A stretch of DNA of 64,000 nt from Voacanga thouarsii (GCA_026120185.1 JANUWF010001213.1:868001-932000); one strand, 5' to 3'; counted from the first letter of the stretch, positions 36,230-48,340 are shown. The notes: generated by a model from the sequence alone, not told the origin. Numbers and translations: made by a program.

Positions 36230-36900
36230 TCAAATTCGTATGCCATGCATGCTTCTTGCTAGGTTTTCACCTGCGATTTTCAAATTTCCACTGAACTCCC
36301 ATGATCGCAGGACGGGATCATCAATAACGCAATCAATATGAAAATATTGACTGCATTCAAAACAGTAATGGAACCAATATATGCTGTCAATTTTCTCTCT
36401 GCAACTTCTGCGGTAACTCACTTTGGGATGTTTGCTGGAGGAGAGACAGCTCAGGATTATACCATGTTCATCCTCAGCATGCTTGGCTATTGGAGGCAAG
36501 CAAGCACACGTGCTATGCAAATAAAAATTGCAGTCCTCACAACCTAATCCATTAACGAGACGTTTGGGGCGGGCGTTACAGAAGAATTCCCTGCCAGGTT
36601 GTTTTTTATCGAAGCCGTCCGTGCCTGGATGGGAGATTAGGCATTCCCTGTCAGGTTGTGTCCGCATAAGTGCGTGGGGGTGAATGATGGAATTACTGAT
36701 CCTGTCAACATGTGAATAACTCGCACTTGAATAAGAACCCTTTGCACAGCGAAGAGCAAAAAATATATATAACAGTACCTTTCACCCGGTGAATGATATG
36801 GTCTGTTGAGCCAGATGATTTTAGAAATCTCAAACTCAGCTCTGATTCTTTTCAAAGCTTCGTTTTCCCTTGGGAATTCATAGAAAATTGGGGATAACAA
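36230..36900 (-). pseudogene. DC1-domain sequence, third segment (C-terminal modules)
   Basis: Minus-strand ORF 36230-36667 holds two zinc-binding C1-like modules: GLGCEDCNFYLHSTCACLPP with the following H-rich stretch, and a module ending YWFHYCFECSQYFHIDCV. It ends RSMHGIRI-stop. An overlapping ORF at 36637-36900 (MLSPIFYEFPRENEALKRIR) is unrecognised and may be a separate exon. Because it lies 160 bp downstream of the second DC1 segment on the same strand, it is probably the C-terminal part of the same locus, but I cannot place the splice sites. DC1 proteins are a large plant family with metal- or ligand-binding roles inferred from the C1 fold. Confidence 0.65.
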
Positions 36901-37060
36901 TTAAAAATTACATAATAAAATTAGGCACTCTGAATAATGTCAAAATATTGATCAGATGCTAATATGATAAAGTAGGCATTAAATAGGATGAGTTTGAAAT
37001 GTCCAGTTGAAATACATTTAAAAAAATAAAAATGCTGAATGATAAAAGAAAAGAGAATGA

Positions 37061-38337
37061 TTACGAGTTGTCCTTGGCTAAAATCATCTGTATATCATCC
37101 GCTGAATATTTCAATATGGATGAGCCAAAATTTCGGCATTTGATTCCACATGAGTAGCAGAGGTAGAAGTCACAATCTCTACACTCGAAAGCCATTTCAG
37201 TATACAATTCTCCTTCACAAAGTTCACATAATGGAGTAAATGCACCTCGAACAATAAATTTGACTGCATGTACATGTGTGCGGTTAAGCACTTCAAGTGT
37301 AGCTCCATATTTGATATTTCAGTATTTTCCGAGTTCCACAATACATTCACTATGAAAAGATCGATCACATTCTGAGCAATGATACCGCAAATTATAACTG
37401 GGGTGTGTTCCTTCTCACAAATTTCACAGAACTCATCCGGATGTTCTCTGAATGATGAAGACATCAAGGTTAGAGGATGATTATCCCGTCTATAGACTCT
37501 AAAAGAGTCAAAATGGTTGATACGTTGAGGCAAAAGATCACATTTATAATGCAGGTAAAACCCGCAACCGTTGCACCCAAAACAGGGAGTAAGAAGCTCG
37601 ATGAAATCTCTACAAATATTGCAGAAATTGACCCGTGAAGGTTGTTTATCGCGCGATAACTGGTGACGGTGAGCATTATGCATGATAATACTAACTGTAA
37701 CCAATATAGCACACTTGCGATCAAGACGATACCACGGGCAAGTTTCACAACAGTATAAGAAGCCATTGCATAGTAATTCGCAACAACTGCATTTTAAGTA
37801 AGAAAATGACCTTCGCAACTTTCTCAAGACTAGTGGATGCTCGGAATGTCCTGGGTGTTGACGAACCTTTTCGGGCAAGTGTGCACAAGATGCATGGAGG
37901 AAATAACTGCTGCATTCCTTACAGCTGTAATATGAATCACAGATAGGCAGAATACAACCATTACAAATCAATTCTTCTTCAATTTTCATCTACTTCTTTT
38001 CATGCTTATCACCATTTGAAAGAACCGAAGGATGATCATGACTGAAATGGCTAATCTCCGGTAATAATTCTTGTTGATGATCATGTTGCTCAAGAAAACC
38101 CATCTCCGGAAATAATTTTTGTTGATGACCATGTTTCTCAAGAAAACCCTTTGTCAATTCTACAAAAATATTGCTTAACTTAAGAATATCACTTGCGGGT
38201 AGTCTGGTGGAACAAGTTTCTTGATGCTTTTTGGATCGGCCCACTTCCCGAAAACTTGCAAACAACAAGATCAGACAACAATGAAAATATTGATATACGA
38301 CTGCAACTATGCTCATGTTCCACCTTGTTAATTGCAT
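37061..38337 (-). pseudogene. DC1-domain sequence, second segment (stop and frameshift)
   Basis: Linker (ILKLSNIFVELTKGFLE, then FLEQHDHQQELLPEISHFSHDHP; 37990-38337), then DC1 modules: LICNGCILPICDSYYSCKEC with FLHASCAHLPEKV, FSYLKCSCCELLCNGFLYCC, VNFCNICRDFIEL with FYLHYKC, and FCEICEKEH. A TAG at 37990-37992 interrupts the frame just before the first module; the truncated paralog at 5071-5306 has GAG there. Near 37400 a 1-2 nt shift moves the next module (LRYHCSECDRSFHSECIVEL) into the frame of 37061-37291, which ends with CELCEGELYTEMAFECRDCD. With these lesions it is probably dead, unless the ATG at 37989 is used. Confidence 0.8.
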
Positions 38338-39387
<1,050 letters not shown>

Positions 39388-40613
39388 CTTACAAGCTAAT
39401 GGTCCTGACATCACCAGCATGCCTATCCACACACTTAACATGGAAAAAGTATCCGCAGCGATCGCACTGATACACCCAAAAGCCCAAATAAATGTTTTCG
39501 TGGCAAAATTCACAATCCACTCCATGATATTCCAACGGAAGAGAATAGGCCAAGGAAAGAGTATGATCGTGATTCTTGCTTTCTTTTTTTTCTGGTAGCA
39601 AAGCACAAGTTCTGTGGATCCAAAATGGGCAGCTCGCGGTTGTGCACGGTATGATTGATCTTCGTCCTTCTCACCACAAGCATTACAGAAGAAGCAAGCT
39701 GGCCTTGGTTCCAGTATCAACAGATGTTCATGGCTCTTGTGCTTTAAGTTCCGGTCCACAATAGTAGATAATAAGGCGATGTCTCTCAAAAGCATTGTTG
39801 ACCGAATCGGACCAGTCGACTGGACCGATTGGAACGTCAATCAGTCCTCAAACTGGTCCGGTTCACCTCTTTGAATCGAAAATCTCAAAAATTGACCTAT
39901 TTTGTGTAAATCGATTTTGATCGGCCAGTTCAACCAGTGAACTGGCTGGTCCAACCAATTGAACCAATCTTTCTTTTTTTTTTTTCCTGCTAAATAAGAT
40001 AATATATTCATAAGAAAGAAATAAGCTACACAAATGGAATAAATAGTCTATAGTAATAGAGAAAATATCATATTTTCTTCTAATTCCGTTATTTATGCAT
40101 TTATGGATTTGAATTACACTATATTATTGATCAATTTTATTCTTAAAAATATTATATTTTAAATTTTTAAATAGTAATATTATTGGCCCAATTATGGTTC
40201 AATTGCGGTTGGTCCATTAAACCGTGAACTAATAAATTTTTCGATTCGATATCCGGTCCAGTTCTGAAAACAATGCTCAAAAGACACTTAATATCCACAT
40301 GAAACTCACCACAAAGGGAGCAACTGTAGGTGAAACCTTCCAACCTCCTGTCGCACACCGAACACACAAAAGCACCTGCCGATCTTTGTTGGAGGATGAG
40401 TGAGTGTCATGGGTGCTTTGGATGTGAGATCTCTTGGAGCAATTCAGCACATGACTTATGGAGGAAGAAAGGAGCTTCACATTCGGACTCATCACAAAAG
40501 TAAAAATCCTCAGATGAAATAGATTTAAGACAGCCATGGCATTCTAATTCGCGACCTTCGTATATATTCTTCTGCTTGAGACTCAACCAATGCTTGTGAT
40601 TGAAATGTTCCAT
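39388..40613 (-). pseudogene. DC1-domain sequence, first segment (N-terminal exon)
   Basis: The ATG at 40613 starts MEHFNHKHWLSL, then the first DC1 module ELECHGCLKSISSEDFYFCD with FFLHKSCAELLQEISHP. Breaks: a TGA at 40407-40409 (KHP-stop-HSL); the hAT-like MITE at 39793-40275 within the module CSLCGEFHVDIKCLL-RDIALL; and a 1-nt deletion near 39652 (QSYR, then CTTASCPFWIHRTCALLPE in the next frame). Two further modules follow (DCEFCHENIYLGF, CDRCGYFFHVKC). The exon ends with a good donor, TTGTAAGT, near 39385-39390. With the segments to the left it probably formed one multi-exon DC1 gene. Confidence 0.82.
39793..40275. mobile_element. hAT-like MITE in a DC1 exon
   Basis: 483 bp with terminal inverted repeats CATTGTTGACCGAATCGGACC and (reversed right end) CATTGTTTTCAGAACTGGACC. 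The 8-bp TSD CTCAAAAG is perfect (39785-39792 and 40276-40283), the length made by hAT elements. Removing the insert and one CTCAAAAG restores the DC1 frame IKCLLRDIA. No ORF. Confidence 0.87.
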
Positions 40614-40615
40614 CA

Positions 40616-40636
40616 CACACTCTCTCTCTCTCTCTC
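40616..40636. repeat. (TC)n run in the DC1 5' UTR
   Basis: CACACACTCTCTCTCTCTCT just upstream (minus strand) of the DC1 start codon. Confidence 0.7.
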
Positions 40637-40662
40637 GTTGATAGATTTTTGTAGTAAAGTGA

Positions 40663-41002
40663 TGTTGGGATGGGCAACGGAAGCAACACACAAATATATA
40701 GAAAAGATGAAAGAAAATAAATAAATAAAACACAACACGAAAATTTAACGTAGTTCAATCTCTCAATTAGACCTACATCTACGACCCCGAAGGAAAACAC
40801 TACTCCACTATGTAATTTTTTGACGGACAAAATTACAAACCTTCACAAAATAATTCAAGGCCCAAAAATATCCCAATTTACTATGCTCAATGAGTTAGTG
40901 TGCTTTTTTCAAAACAACACTAATCTATTTATAGGGAAAGCATTCCTTGCCCTTTTTTAACTTTTTTAAATTATCCCATGTGGGATTGAGAAAAACTCAA
41001 CA
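40663..41002 (-). repeat. 3' LTR of copia A2
   Basis: 340 bp, directly after the AGTGA TSD; polypurine tract on its high side. Confidence 0.92.
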
Positions 41003-41107
41003 AATCCTCCATTTTCTCAATTTCTCAAATTACAATAGAATCTGAAAACATAACTCTATTCCCAATCTTTGCAGTCTTCTTCTCTGTTGCTTCTTCCGTT
41101 TTACTTC

Positions 41108-42340
41108 CTTCAAGTTGCTTTTTTCAAGGAATGACCATCAAGATGGTAGATGTTTTTGCTCTTCTTTCTCCCTTGCATAACCAGAGAGTTCCCTTTGTTT
41201 ATTTTGCAAGACTTCCCAACTCCAACATACTTGTATCCTTTTGATGCCATCACACCTAATGAAATAATGTTGACATTAGAATCAGGAACATACCTTGCAT
41301 CAGGAAGTATTTTAACTTCATCATTGTGGAGCTTAAGGCAAACTCATCCAACGCCTTCAACCTTCATCTTAGAGTTGTTTCCCATGTTGATGTGGCCAAA
41401 ATTCCCCAATTACAAATCATCGAACATGTCTTAGTCCTTACAAATATGCAAGTCTGATGCAGAATCCATTATCCAATTTGAATGCTTCTCATCAACAGTA
41501 TTATCCGAATATCTTATTAATAATAGATCATTGGCCATGACCATATTTGTAAAGGAATCACTTACTTTGGCATTATCCCTCATTTGTTCTCTTAGAACTT
41601 TTAAATCCTCTTTCTTTTTTGGGCAACGACTTTGGATGTGACCAATCTCCCTACAGTAATAGCACTCAAGGTCGCTATTATCAGTTTGGTAGGATTTTCC
41701 TCTTCTTTGATCACCTCTTCTTTTGCTTCGACTCCTCCCTCTTCTCCATCTCTTTGTAGCTAGTACTTGCCTATCTTCATAGTGATTTTCTTTTATCATC
41801 TGATAATTTTCTTTTAACGACTTCGACACCTTATTCAGCTACAGTGTGCTTTTTCCCGCTAGCAGTGACTGCACCAATAGCATGTAAGATTTGGGTAGAA
41901 AAGCCAACAAAAGCAATGCTTGCTCCTCATCTTCAATCTTCTCTCCTGAATTTTCAAATTGAGATACTAACTCATTAAATTTATTTATATGGTCAATAAT
42001 GTTACCCCATTCTTCCATCTTAAGCGAATATAGATCTATATCTTCATCATCAAGCGGTTAGTCAGTGTCTTCGATGTATAATTTTTATCTAAAGTCTCCC
42101 ATATCTTCTTAGGTGATGTCTCATTCAACACTGTAACTTTAATATGTGGAGTCAATACTGACCGAATAGTACTGACCGCCCTTTTCGGAATAGTACTCCA
42201 ATCTGAATCCTTCATCCCTTATGATTTCTCATCTTCTAGTGCAGAATCGAGACCCTGCTACACTAAGTAGTCTTGAGTTGTGCATTACCTCAGAGTGAAG
42301 TCAATCTTTCCATCAAATAATGGAGGCAAAATCTCATTCT
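41108..42340 (-). pseudogene. gag, zinc knuckle and partial protease of copia A2
   Basis: Gag start KNEILPPLFDGKIDFTLR (about 42290-42340) with QGLDSALEDEK, broken by stops; an open stretch 41431-41829 with an intact CCHC knuckle, CYYCREIGHIQSRCPKKK; the protease active site in NWIMDSASDLHICKD (DSA in place of DSG); then GVMASKGYKYVGVGKSCKIN and NIYHLDGH of the pre-integrase region near 41150-41260, where the coding sequence stops. If the element moved, it used enzymes from another element. Confidence 0.82.
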
Positions 42341-42501
42341 TCATATATGTGATATTTAAAGAATCCATAATAAAATATCTTACCTCCACATGACACAAAA
42401 AAAATTACCTCTGCTGATGAAGCACCTCCTGCTTCTTTTCTCTCCTCCCTAGACCCGAACTTTGCTCTTCTCCCAAGCCGGAACCTAGCTCGGATACCAC
42501 T

Positions 42502-42842
42502 TGTTGGGATGGGCAACAAAAGCAACACACAAATATATAGAAAAGATGAAAGAAAATAAATAAATAAAACGCAACACAAAAATTTAGCATGGTTCAGTCT
42601 CTCAATTAGATCTACATCCACGATCCTAAAGGGAAACACTCCACTATGTAATTTTTGGATAAACAAAATTACAAACCCTCACAAAATAACTCAATACTTA
42701 AAAATCTCCCAATTTATTAGGCTTAATGAGTTGGTGTATTTTTTTCAAAACAACACTAATCTGTTTATAGCGAAAGCCTTCCTTACCCTTTTTTAATTAA
42801 CTTTTTTAAATTATCCCATATGGGATTGAGAAAAACTCAACA
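42502..42842 (-). repeat. 5' LTR of copia A2
   Basis: 341 bp, TGTTGGGATGGGCAAC to AAAAACTCAACA, followed by AGTGA. Confidence 0.92.
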
Positions 42843-43320
42843 AGTGAAAAGGTAACCTTTACTAGAAGGGATATTTCTCGGATTCCATCGTTCTAAATCG
42901 TGTCCAAGAAAACTCTCTCTCTCACACACACAGATTTTTGTTGTAATGTGAAAAATAACCTTTGGATATTTCCATCCCTCTGAATTGTTTTGTCTGGTCT
43001 GACCTATTTTATTTTTATCTTTTTATTTGCAACTTGTAAGAGAGTAGAGGAGGAATTTGATGTTTGTTCATAATGTTTGTGTTTAAAATACAATGTTGAT
43101 TTATCCATTCGAACATGTACAAATTTGACACGATGACATTTTCTTTCAATAGAATGATTTCAAAAGTTCACATTCCGTTATTGACTTTAATTTTACAAGA
43201 ATTCATTAATTTCACATATACGTAGACAGCACCTAATCTATGTCTCATGTTTATGATTGGTGTAAAAAAGGTTGGTAGTAAAATTAGTAGCTGACAATTT
43301 AGATGGAGTAAAGAGTAGGA
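42843..43320. other. displaced upstream region of the DC1 gene
   Basis: Begins with the TSD AGTGA. The sequence near 42930 (CAGATTTTTGTTGTAATGTGA) resembles the DC1 leader at 40641-40662. This would be the original DC1 promoter, now 2.2 kb from the start codon. No gene seen. Confidence 0.45.
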
Positions 43321-43688
43321 TCTGAGCTCGGGCTTCACTCGGAGTTGGGATCTTGGTCGGTTTTCTTTCCTTTTCCTCTCTTTTTATGATCTCACTCTTT
43401 ATTTTGTCCCAAATTCACAATATTTTCTCTTTTGGCTTTCCTTCTCCAGATCTACCCCTCTTTGGCATGTTTACCTTGAAACTCAAAAGGGTTGGCTTAG
43501 CCAACATTGCTCTGAGCCCTCTACCACCTTCTCCTCCTCTTCCTAGGCGATTTTCAAGACTTTTGATATGCTCAAAGTCTTCTAAGTTGTTGTTCATGGT
43601 TCGAGATGGTGAGTGTGGTCTTCTTGTTCCCTTCTCTTGTCATGGTTGTTGGTGGATGTGGATTTAGTAGGGATTTTATTGTGTGGCT

Positions 43689-44604
43689 CACTACAAGAAA
43701 ACAACAATTTAGCGACGGTCAAATCCGCCGCTAATTGAGTTTAGCGATGGATTTTGACCATCGCTAAAACTAGCGTTTCAAATAGTGATGGAACGAAAAT
43801 TTAAGCAATGATATTTATAATTAAATTTGTAGTTAAGGTCGTCGCTAAATTTAGCTATGGATTAGCGACGTCCAACGAATTTTATTTAAGAAAAATTAAT
43901 TAGTCACGAACCGGCTTAACTAGTTCAGCCCGACCCGACCTGACCCGCAATAATATTTTGAGATTATGTCGAACGCAGGACTCGAACCCGCGTCCTTATT
44001 GTGGGAGAGCACGTGCTCCACCACTAGACTATTGATATTCTTGTAATTTTTTGTTCTTTATATTAATTATATACTTTTTTTTTTTTGCATATTAGCGACG
44101 AATTTGCAAGGGATTAGCAACGGCCCAATTTTTCATCGCTAAGCCGTCTCTAATTAGCGATGGATTAACGACGATATTTTAACAATTATTTAATACTAAT
44201 GAATAATCACAAATGTCGTCGCTAATCCGTCACTAATTAGCAAGGGATTATCGACCGTAGCTAATCTCTCGCTAATTAGCGAGGGATTAGTTACGACATT
44301 TGAACAATTAATTTAGTATGCGTTAATTATGCACACCGTAGCTAATCCCTTACTAATTAGCGAGGGACCATGATCCATCGTTGATCTGTCACTAATTAGC
44401 GAGGGATTAGTTACGGCATTTGAACAATTAATTAGTATTAGTGTTAATTACGTACGTCGTAGCTAATCCCTCACTAATTAGCGAGGGATTAACTACGGCT
44501 ATCTAACAAATTTTTTTGTTTGTCATTGTTATTCCATTGCAAATTAGCGACGGCAACAATGTCGTCTCTAATTTTTGTAGCTAAAGTGCATTTTTCTTGT
44601 AGTG
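43689..44604. mobile_element. non-autonomous CACTA element, 916 bp
   Basis: Perfect outer termini CACTACAAGAAAA and TTTTTCTTGTAGTG. 3-bp flanks GCT (43686-43688) and GTT (44605-44607), a TSD with one transition. It is filled with repeated motifs of the form TTAGCGAGGGATTAG and TAGCGACGG in both orientations, and holds a tRNA-derived insert. No transposase. Confidence 0.88.
43964..44042 (-). repeat. tRNA-derived segment in the CACTA element
   Basis: The minus strand reads an A box TAGTCTAGTGGTGGAGCACG and a B box GGTTCGAGTCCTGC with a 5-bp T stem. The anticodon arm and acceptor stem do not pair, so it is a tRNA pseudogene or SINE head rather than a working tRNA. Confidence 0.6.
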
Positions 44605-44960
44605 GTTGTTTTCTTTCCTATTGTTTGTACATTACCCACTTCTGGTTAGGGGTGTGATATTTTATCTATTACTATGGATTGTGTAGTCCCTCTATGTAAT
44701 TTGTTTTCTTCTATGAATAAATTATCTTACTTAGCAAAAAAAAAAAAAAAAAAAAGTAAGATGAAGCATGTGATCCGCGTCTAATGAAAATGTTAAGAAT
44801 CTTTCATGAAAGTTTTCCTATTTAAACCGAAATTCGTCTAGTCTGGCACTCCTCAATTTAAGCAGGGATAAAAATAGAATCGGGGTTACATATCTAGGGC
44901 TGGCATCAAGGTAGGGATTGCATGATCCCCAATCTACCCCCATCCTCGTCCCATCTCACG

Positions 44961-44962
<2 letters not shown>

Positions 44963-45039
<77 letters not shown>
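44963..45039. repeat. (AC)n microsatellite, about 38 units
   Basis: Uninterrupted AC dinucleotide run of 76 bp or more. The His/Thr and Cys/Val ORFs it creates are not genes. Confidence 0.98.
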
Positions 45040-45042
<3 letters not shown>

Positions 45043-45262
45043 TTATATAATTTTATATCATATATATAATTATATATATGTTCAAAATATGAGTATATAT
45101 AATTAGTATATAAAAAATAATATACATATATAATATAGGTATCTATATTATACATATTTATATAATTTCATATGGTATATATAATTATACATATGTTCAA
45201 AATATGAGTATATATAATTAGTATATAAAAAATAATATACATATATAATATAAGTATCTATA
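45040..45262. repeat. tandem duplication, period about 115 bp
   Basis: Two near-identical AT-rich units, each containing GTTCAAAATATGAGTATATA (45080 and 45195) and ending in an AATATA-GTATCTATATT block. It follows directly on the microsatellite. Confidence 0.85.
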
Positions 45263-45339
45263 TTTATAAAAGAATTAATTATAAAAAATACATATAATAT
45301 AATTAGTGTACAAGTAGATAAGTATGTATATATACACCA

Positions 45340-46506
45340 AGCCTGATCGCAGCACCATTCCCTTCATGGACCAAGCACACCTAATCATAACCCTCCAAAT
45401 TAATTGGAAAGAAAACTTTTGACTCCCTTATGAGTCAAAAACATGACCTCCCTTATGAGATGTTGGGACTCAACCGCTGGGCCAACTTCAATTGCTTGGA
45501 TATATCTTCTTTTTTTTTCATTTAAAGTATTCCCAATATTCAATATATGTGTGTATGTATATTTGTTTATATATACATATATATAATATATATTTATTTA
45601 TATATCTATATTATAAATATTTATATATATTTATATATACAAATATTTATATATATAATAAATATATTTTTATTTATATAAGTAAATACTTATTTATATA
45701 TTTATATATATATATATAAATAGTTACATATAAATAAATATTTTTAAAATTTTCATTTATAAATATTTATATTGATGAAAGATTTTCGTGGCTGATTCAC
45801 AAGAGAGCAGCTACGAAAAATATCCGTAGTCGATTCAGGACTGATCTCCTACGAATCAACCATGAATTTTTTTTTTAAAATGTGGTTATATATTGATGTA
45901 AGTTTTTCGCAGTTTATTCGCAGGAGATCAGTAATTGGTCACGGATATTTTTGCATAAATATAATTAAATTTTGAAAAATATCCATAGTCAATTCGTGAC
46001 TGATCACCTACGAATCAACCATGAATATTTTTAAAAATGTAATTATATATTGGTGAAAGATTTTCATAATTGATTTGCAAGAGATTAGCCATGAAAAATA
46101 TCCGTGGCTGATCTACCACGAATAAACCATAAAAAAAAAATTTTAAATGTGATTATATATTGATGAAATTTTTCGTGGTTGATTCATACAAAATCAGCTA
46201 TGAATCAGTCGCGAATATTTTTGCACAAATATAATTAAATTTTGAAAAATATTCGTGGCCGATTCGTGCCTGATCAACTATGAATCAACCGCGAAACTTT
46301 TCCATCAATATAATCGCGTTTTTAAAAAAAAAATTGTGATAGATATTTTTTAAATTTTAATTATATTTATGCAAAAATAACTGTAGCCGATTCATACGAA
46401 ACTTTTTCATCAATATAATCACATTTTTAAAAAAAAATTTCGTGGCTGATTCATAAGTGATCACCAATGCCATTTTTCGTGGTTGATTGCCCAATTTCTA
46501 GTAATG
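45340..46506. mobile_element. second copy of the CGTGGCTGATT-type CACTA family, left end lost
   Basis: Related throughout to 23330-24874: GGACCAAGCACAC near the left, then the tRNA-derived segment, the AT-rich centre and the CGTGGCTGATT-like subterminal repeats. The right end reads CCCAATTTCTAGTAATG (reversed CATTACTAGAAATTGGG). The left terminus is not found; it may have been lost at the microsatellite. Confidence 0.78.
45395..45500 (-). repeat. tRNA-derived segment, second copy
   Basis: The minus strand reads AGTTGGCCCAGCGGTTGAG (A box) and GGAGGTCATG (start of B box). It is homologous to 23420-23530, with the same adjacent homopolymer. Confidence 0.5.
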
Positions 46507-47069
46507 ATAAGTGAGTAAATATAAAAAATTTATATTTTTTTATATATTATATATATAAATATATATATATATAGATATATATCACTTTTATACGAAATTT
46601 TAATAATGAATATATTTTGCTCATTTTTATAAATTTTTATGTTATTTTTTTAACTTTATGCTCAATTAAAAAATTTTAGAAGCATTTATCCACTAAGCTC
46701 CGCTTCCCCACTACAACCCCGAATGTCGAACCTTCAACCACTCTGGATATTGCAATAGTGTTGATGGTCATTGTCATAGCAATGTAAGGCCAACAATAAT
46801 AACAACTAGAATAGAAGCAAGCATGTGCGTCAAGAATAACAGTTAATGTACTAAGAGAAAGAATAACAGGATCAGAAAGCGAACACACAGGCACCAAGAC
46901 ATACCACGAACAACTCATGAAATCAAAGATTCCAAGGTGTAAAAGGGATGCAACGCCTAAGAAGGTACCTAGGTGGCTTAAGGAAATGGAGTGAAATTTT
47001 ATTATATTTAAAGTGCCAGAAAACATGAGGCCGAAGGAAGTGATATCCTTCCTGGTGAGAGATGCGTTG
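46507..47069. other. host sequence left of MULE 2, function unknown
   Basis: The first 170 bp are AT-rich. From about 46680 the base composition is more balanced, as in coding DNA, but I recognise no protein. Minus-strand ORF 46676-47125 is hydrophobic and runs into the MULE, so it is doubtful. The plus-strand end, EVISFLVRDA, continues across MULE 2 as KMLRDVCILLR, which may be part of the host sequence interrupted at 49735. Confidence 0.35.
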
Positions 47070-47716
47070 GAAATTTCAGAAAATGGGGTTTTTTTAACCG
47101 AATTCCAACAATAGGGTGGCTTCATCCGAAATTCCGAATATAGCGATATCGCATTTTGAGAATGCGACCATTGAAAAACATATCACAGTTTCAAAATGCG
47201 ATCATGTATAATTTTCTACTTACTAAAAAGTGAAAATTTTAAAATTTTAAAAGAAATAATGCCTTATAGTCGCATTTTGGAAATGAGACCTTGAGGTCTC
47301 ATTACAAGAATGAGACCTCAAGGTCTTATTTTAGAAATGTGACCTACACTAAACAGAATGCTGCAATTTCTTGCAAATCCTACAAGTTTTTCCTACCTAT
47401 CAAACTTATATTAATGCAACAAAAACAAGTAAATACATTTCTCACATCAAAAATTACTTGTAATACAATATTCAAATTGACAGAATGCAACAAAACCTGT
47501 AAATAAATTTCCCATATCATCTTAAATCACTTGTAATTCAATAAAATAATATAACAATATTACAAGTATAAAAAAATAATTTTCTCAAAATTTGATAACA
47601 TTTAATAATTATGAACAATAATAGGATAAAAATAATAAAACAAATATATATGTAATCAATTGAATCATTGATAATATATATATTCCAATATCACAAGTAC
47701 AATAGAAAAATCGTAT

Positions 47717-48010
47717 TCAAAATACAATAAAACATATTATGAAAGAGTAACATAAATCAAATAAACGAATAAATGAGCTAATCTCTTGAAACTCTAAAAT
47801 TATTATTACTACAATTTCTCCTACCACATCCACTCTTGTGATAGTTACTACATCTTGTGAGAGAGTTGGATATACGATAATCCATATTACAAGGTATTCT
47901 CGATATTCGTAGACGGCCGGGATATTCATTCCTCATCATATCTTCTAGAGGTGCAAGTGTAAAAGTTGAAGGCCTCCAAAATTGTTCATCTGCCATAGGA
48001 AAAAACTAAT
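47717..48010 (-). pseudogene. MULE transposase C-terminus, left arm
   Basis: The minus strand reads FTLAPLEDMMRNEYPGRLRI, SRIPCNMDYRISNSLTRC and a knuckle-like CSNYHKSGCGRRNC. It pairs with the plus-strand copy at 48395-48665. Confidence 0.75.
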
Positions 48011-48109
48011 CCTCTTATGTCAACTCATAATTCCTTCTAGTATAAAAAACTTCAAAAATATTGTGCTGTAATTTTTTTAATGTATAACAAGTTTAGAGTA
48101 AGTTATTCA

Positions 48110-48340
48110 AAGTCGGAGAATGTAAGTTTTTTTAATGTTCTCGTCAAACCATATAGAGTCGCAATAATCAGTCTGTATTTGGAAAACTGACCCTCATATG
48201 TTAATTCATAATTCCTTTTAGTATAGAACTCCAAAATATTGTGCTGCATTTTTTTTAATGTACAGCAAATTTAGAGTAAGTTATCCAACATAGAAGAATG
48301 CAAGTTTTTTTAATGGCCCTATCAAACCATATAGAACCGC
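48110..48340. repeat. central segment of MULE 2 with an internal duplication
   Basis: Two partial copies of a unit containing GTGCTG-ATTTTTTTAATGTA, TTTAGAGTAAGTTAT-CAA and CAAACCATATAGA, about 175 bp apart. It forms the loop of the palindrome. Confidence 0.6.

Larger units (their letters stand above)
40663..42842 (-). mobile_element. family A non-autonomous copia element (A2), complete
   Basis: 2180 bp. LTRs at 40663-41002 and 42502-42842 (TGTTGGGATGGGC to AAAACTCAACA); perfect 5-bp TSD AGTGA (40658-40662 and 42843-42847); primer-binding site TGGTATCCGAGC (minus strand, 42491-42501); polypurine tract GAAAATGGAGGATT next to the 3' LTR. Internally it keeps gag, a zinc knuckle and the protease start, then passes straight to the 3' end: no integrase, RT or RNase H. 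It lies about 45-50 bp upstream of the DC1 start codon, same orientation. The copy at 4454-5070 has the same internal junction, so the short form itself moved. Confidence 0.93.
43321..44755 (+). mobile_element. retroposed sequence with poly(A) tail (LINE-like 3' end)
   Basis: 43321-43688 and 44605-44734 form one sequence cut by a CACTA element. It ends TTGTTTTCTTCTATGAATAA, then a poly(A) run of about 21 at 44735-44755, the form of a plant LINE 3' end. The ORF at 43353-43667 (hydrophobic start, proline-rich middle) is not recognised. A convincing TSD was not found, so the left border is approximate. Confidence 0.45.

Noticed and set aside
43964..44042. Possible working tRNA gene
   Set aside because: A and B boxes are good, but the anticodon and acceptor stems do not pair, and it sits inside a CACTA element.
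44918..45155. ORFs on both strands with long His-Thr or Cys-Val repeats
   Set aside because: They are only the translation of the (AC)n microsatellite.
45492..45719. Tyr/Ile-rich ORF of 75 codons
   Set aside because: Product of (TA)n-rich sequence in a CACTA element.
46676..47125. 149-codon hydrophobic minus-strand ORF
   Set aside because: Extends into the MULE 2 terminal repeat and matches no family I know; kept only as an unknown flanking region.
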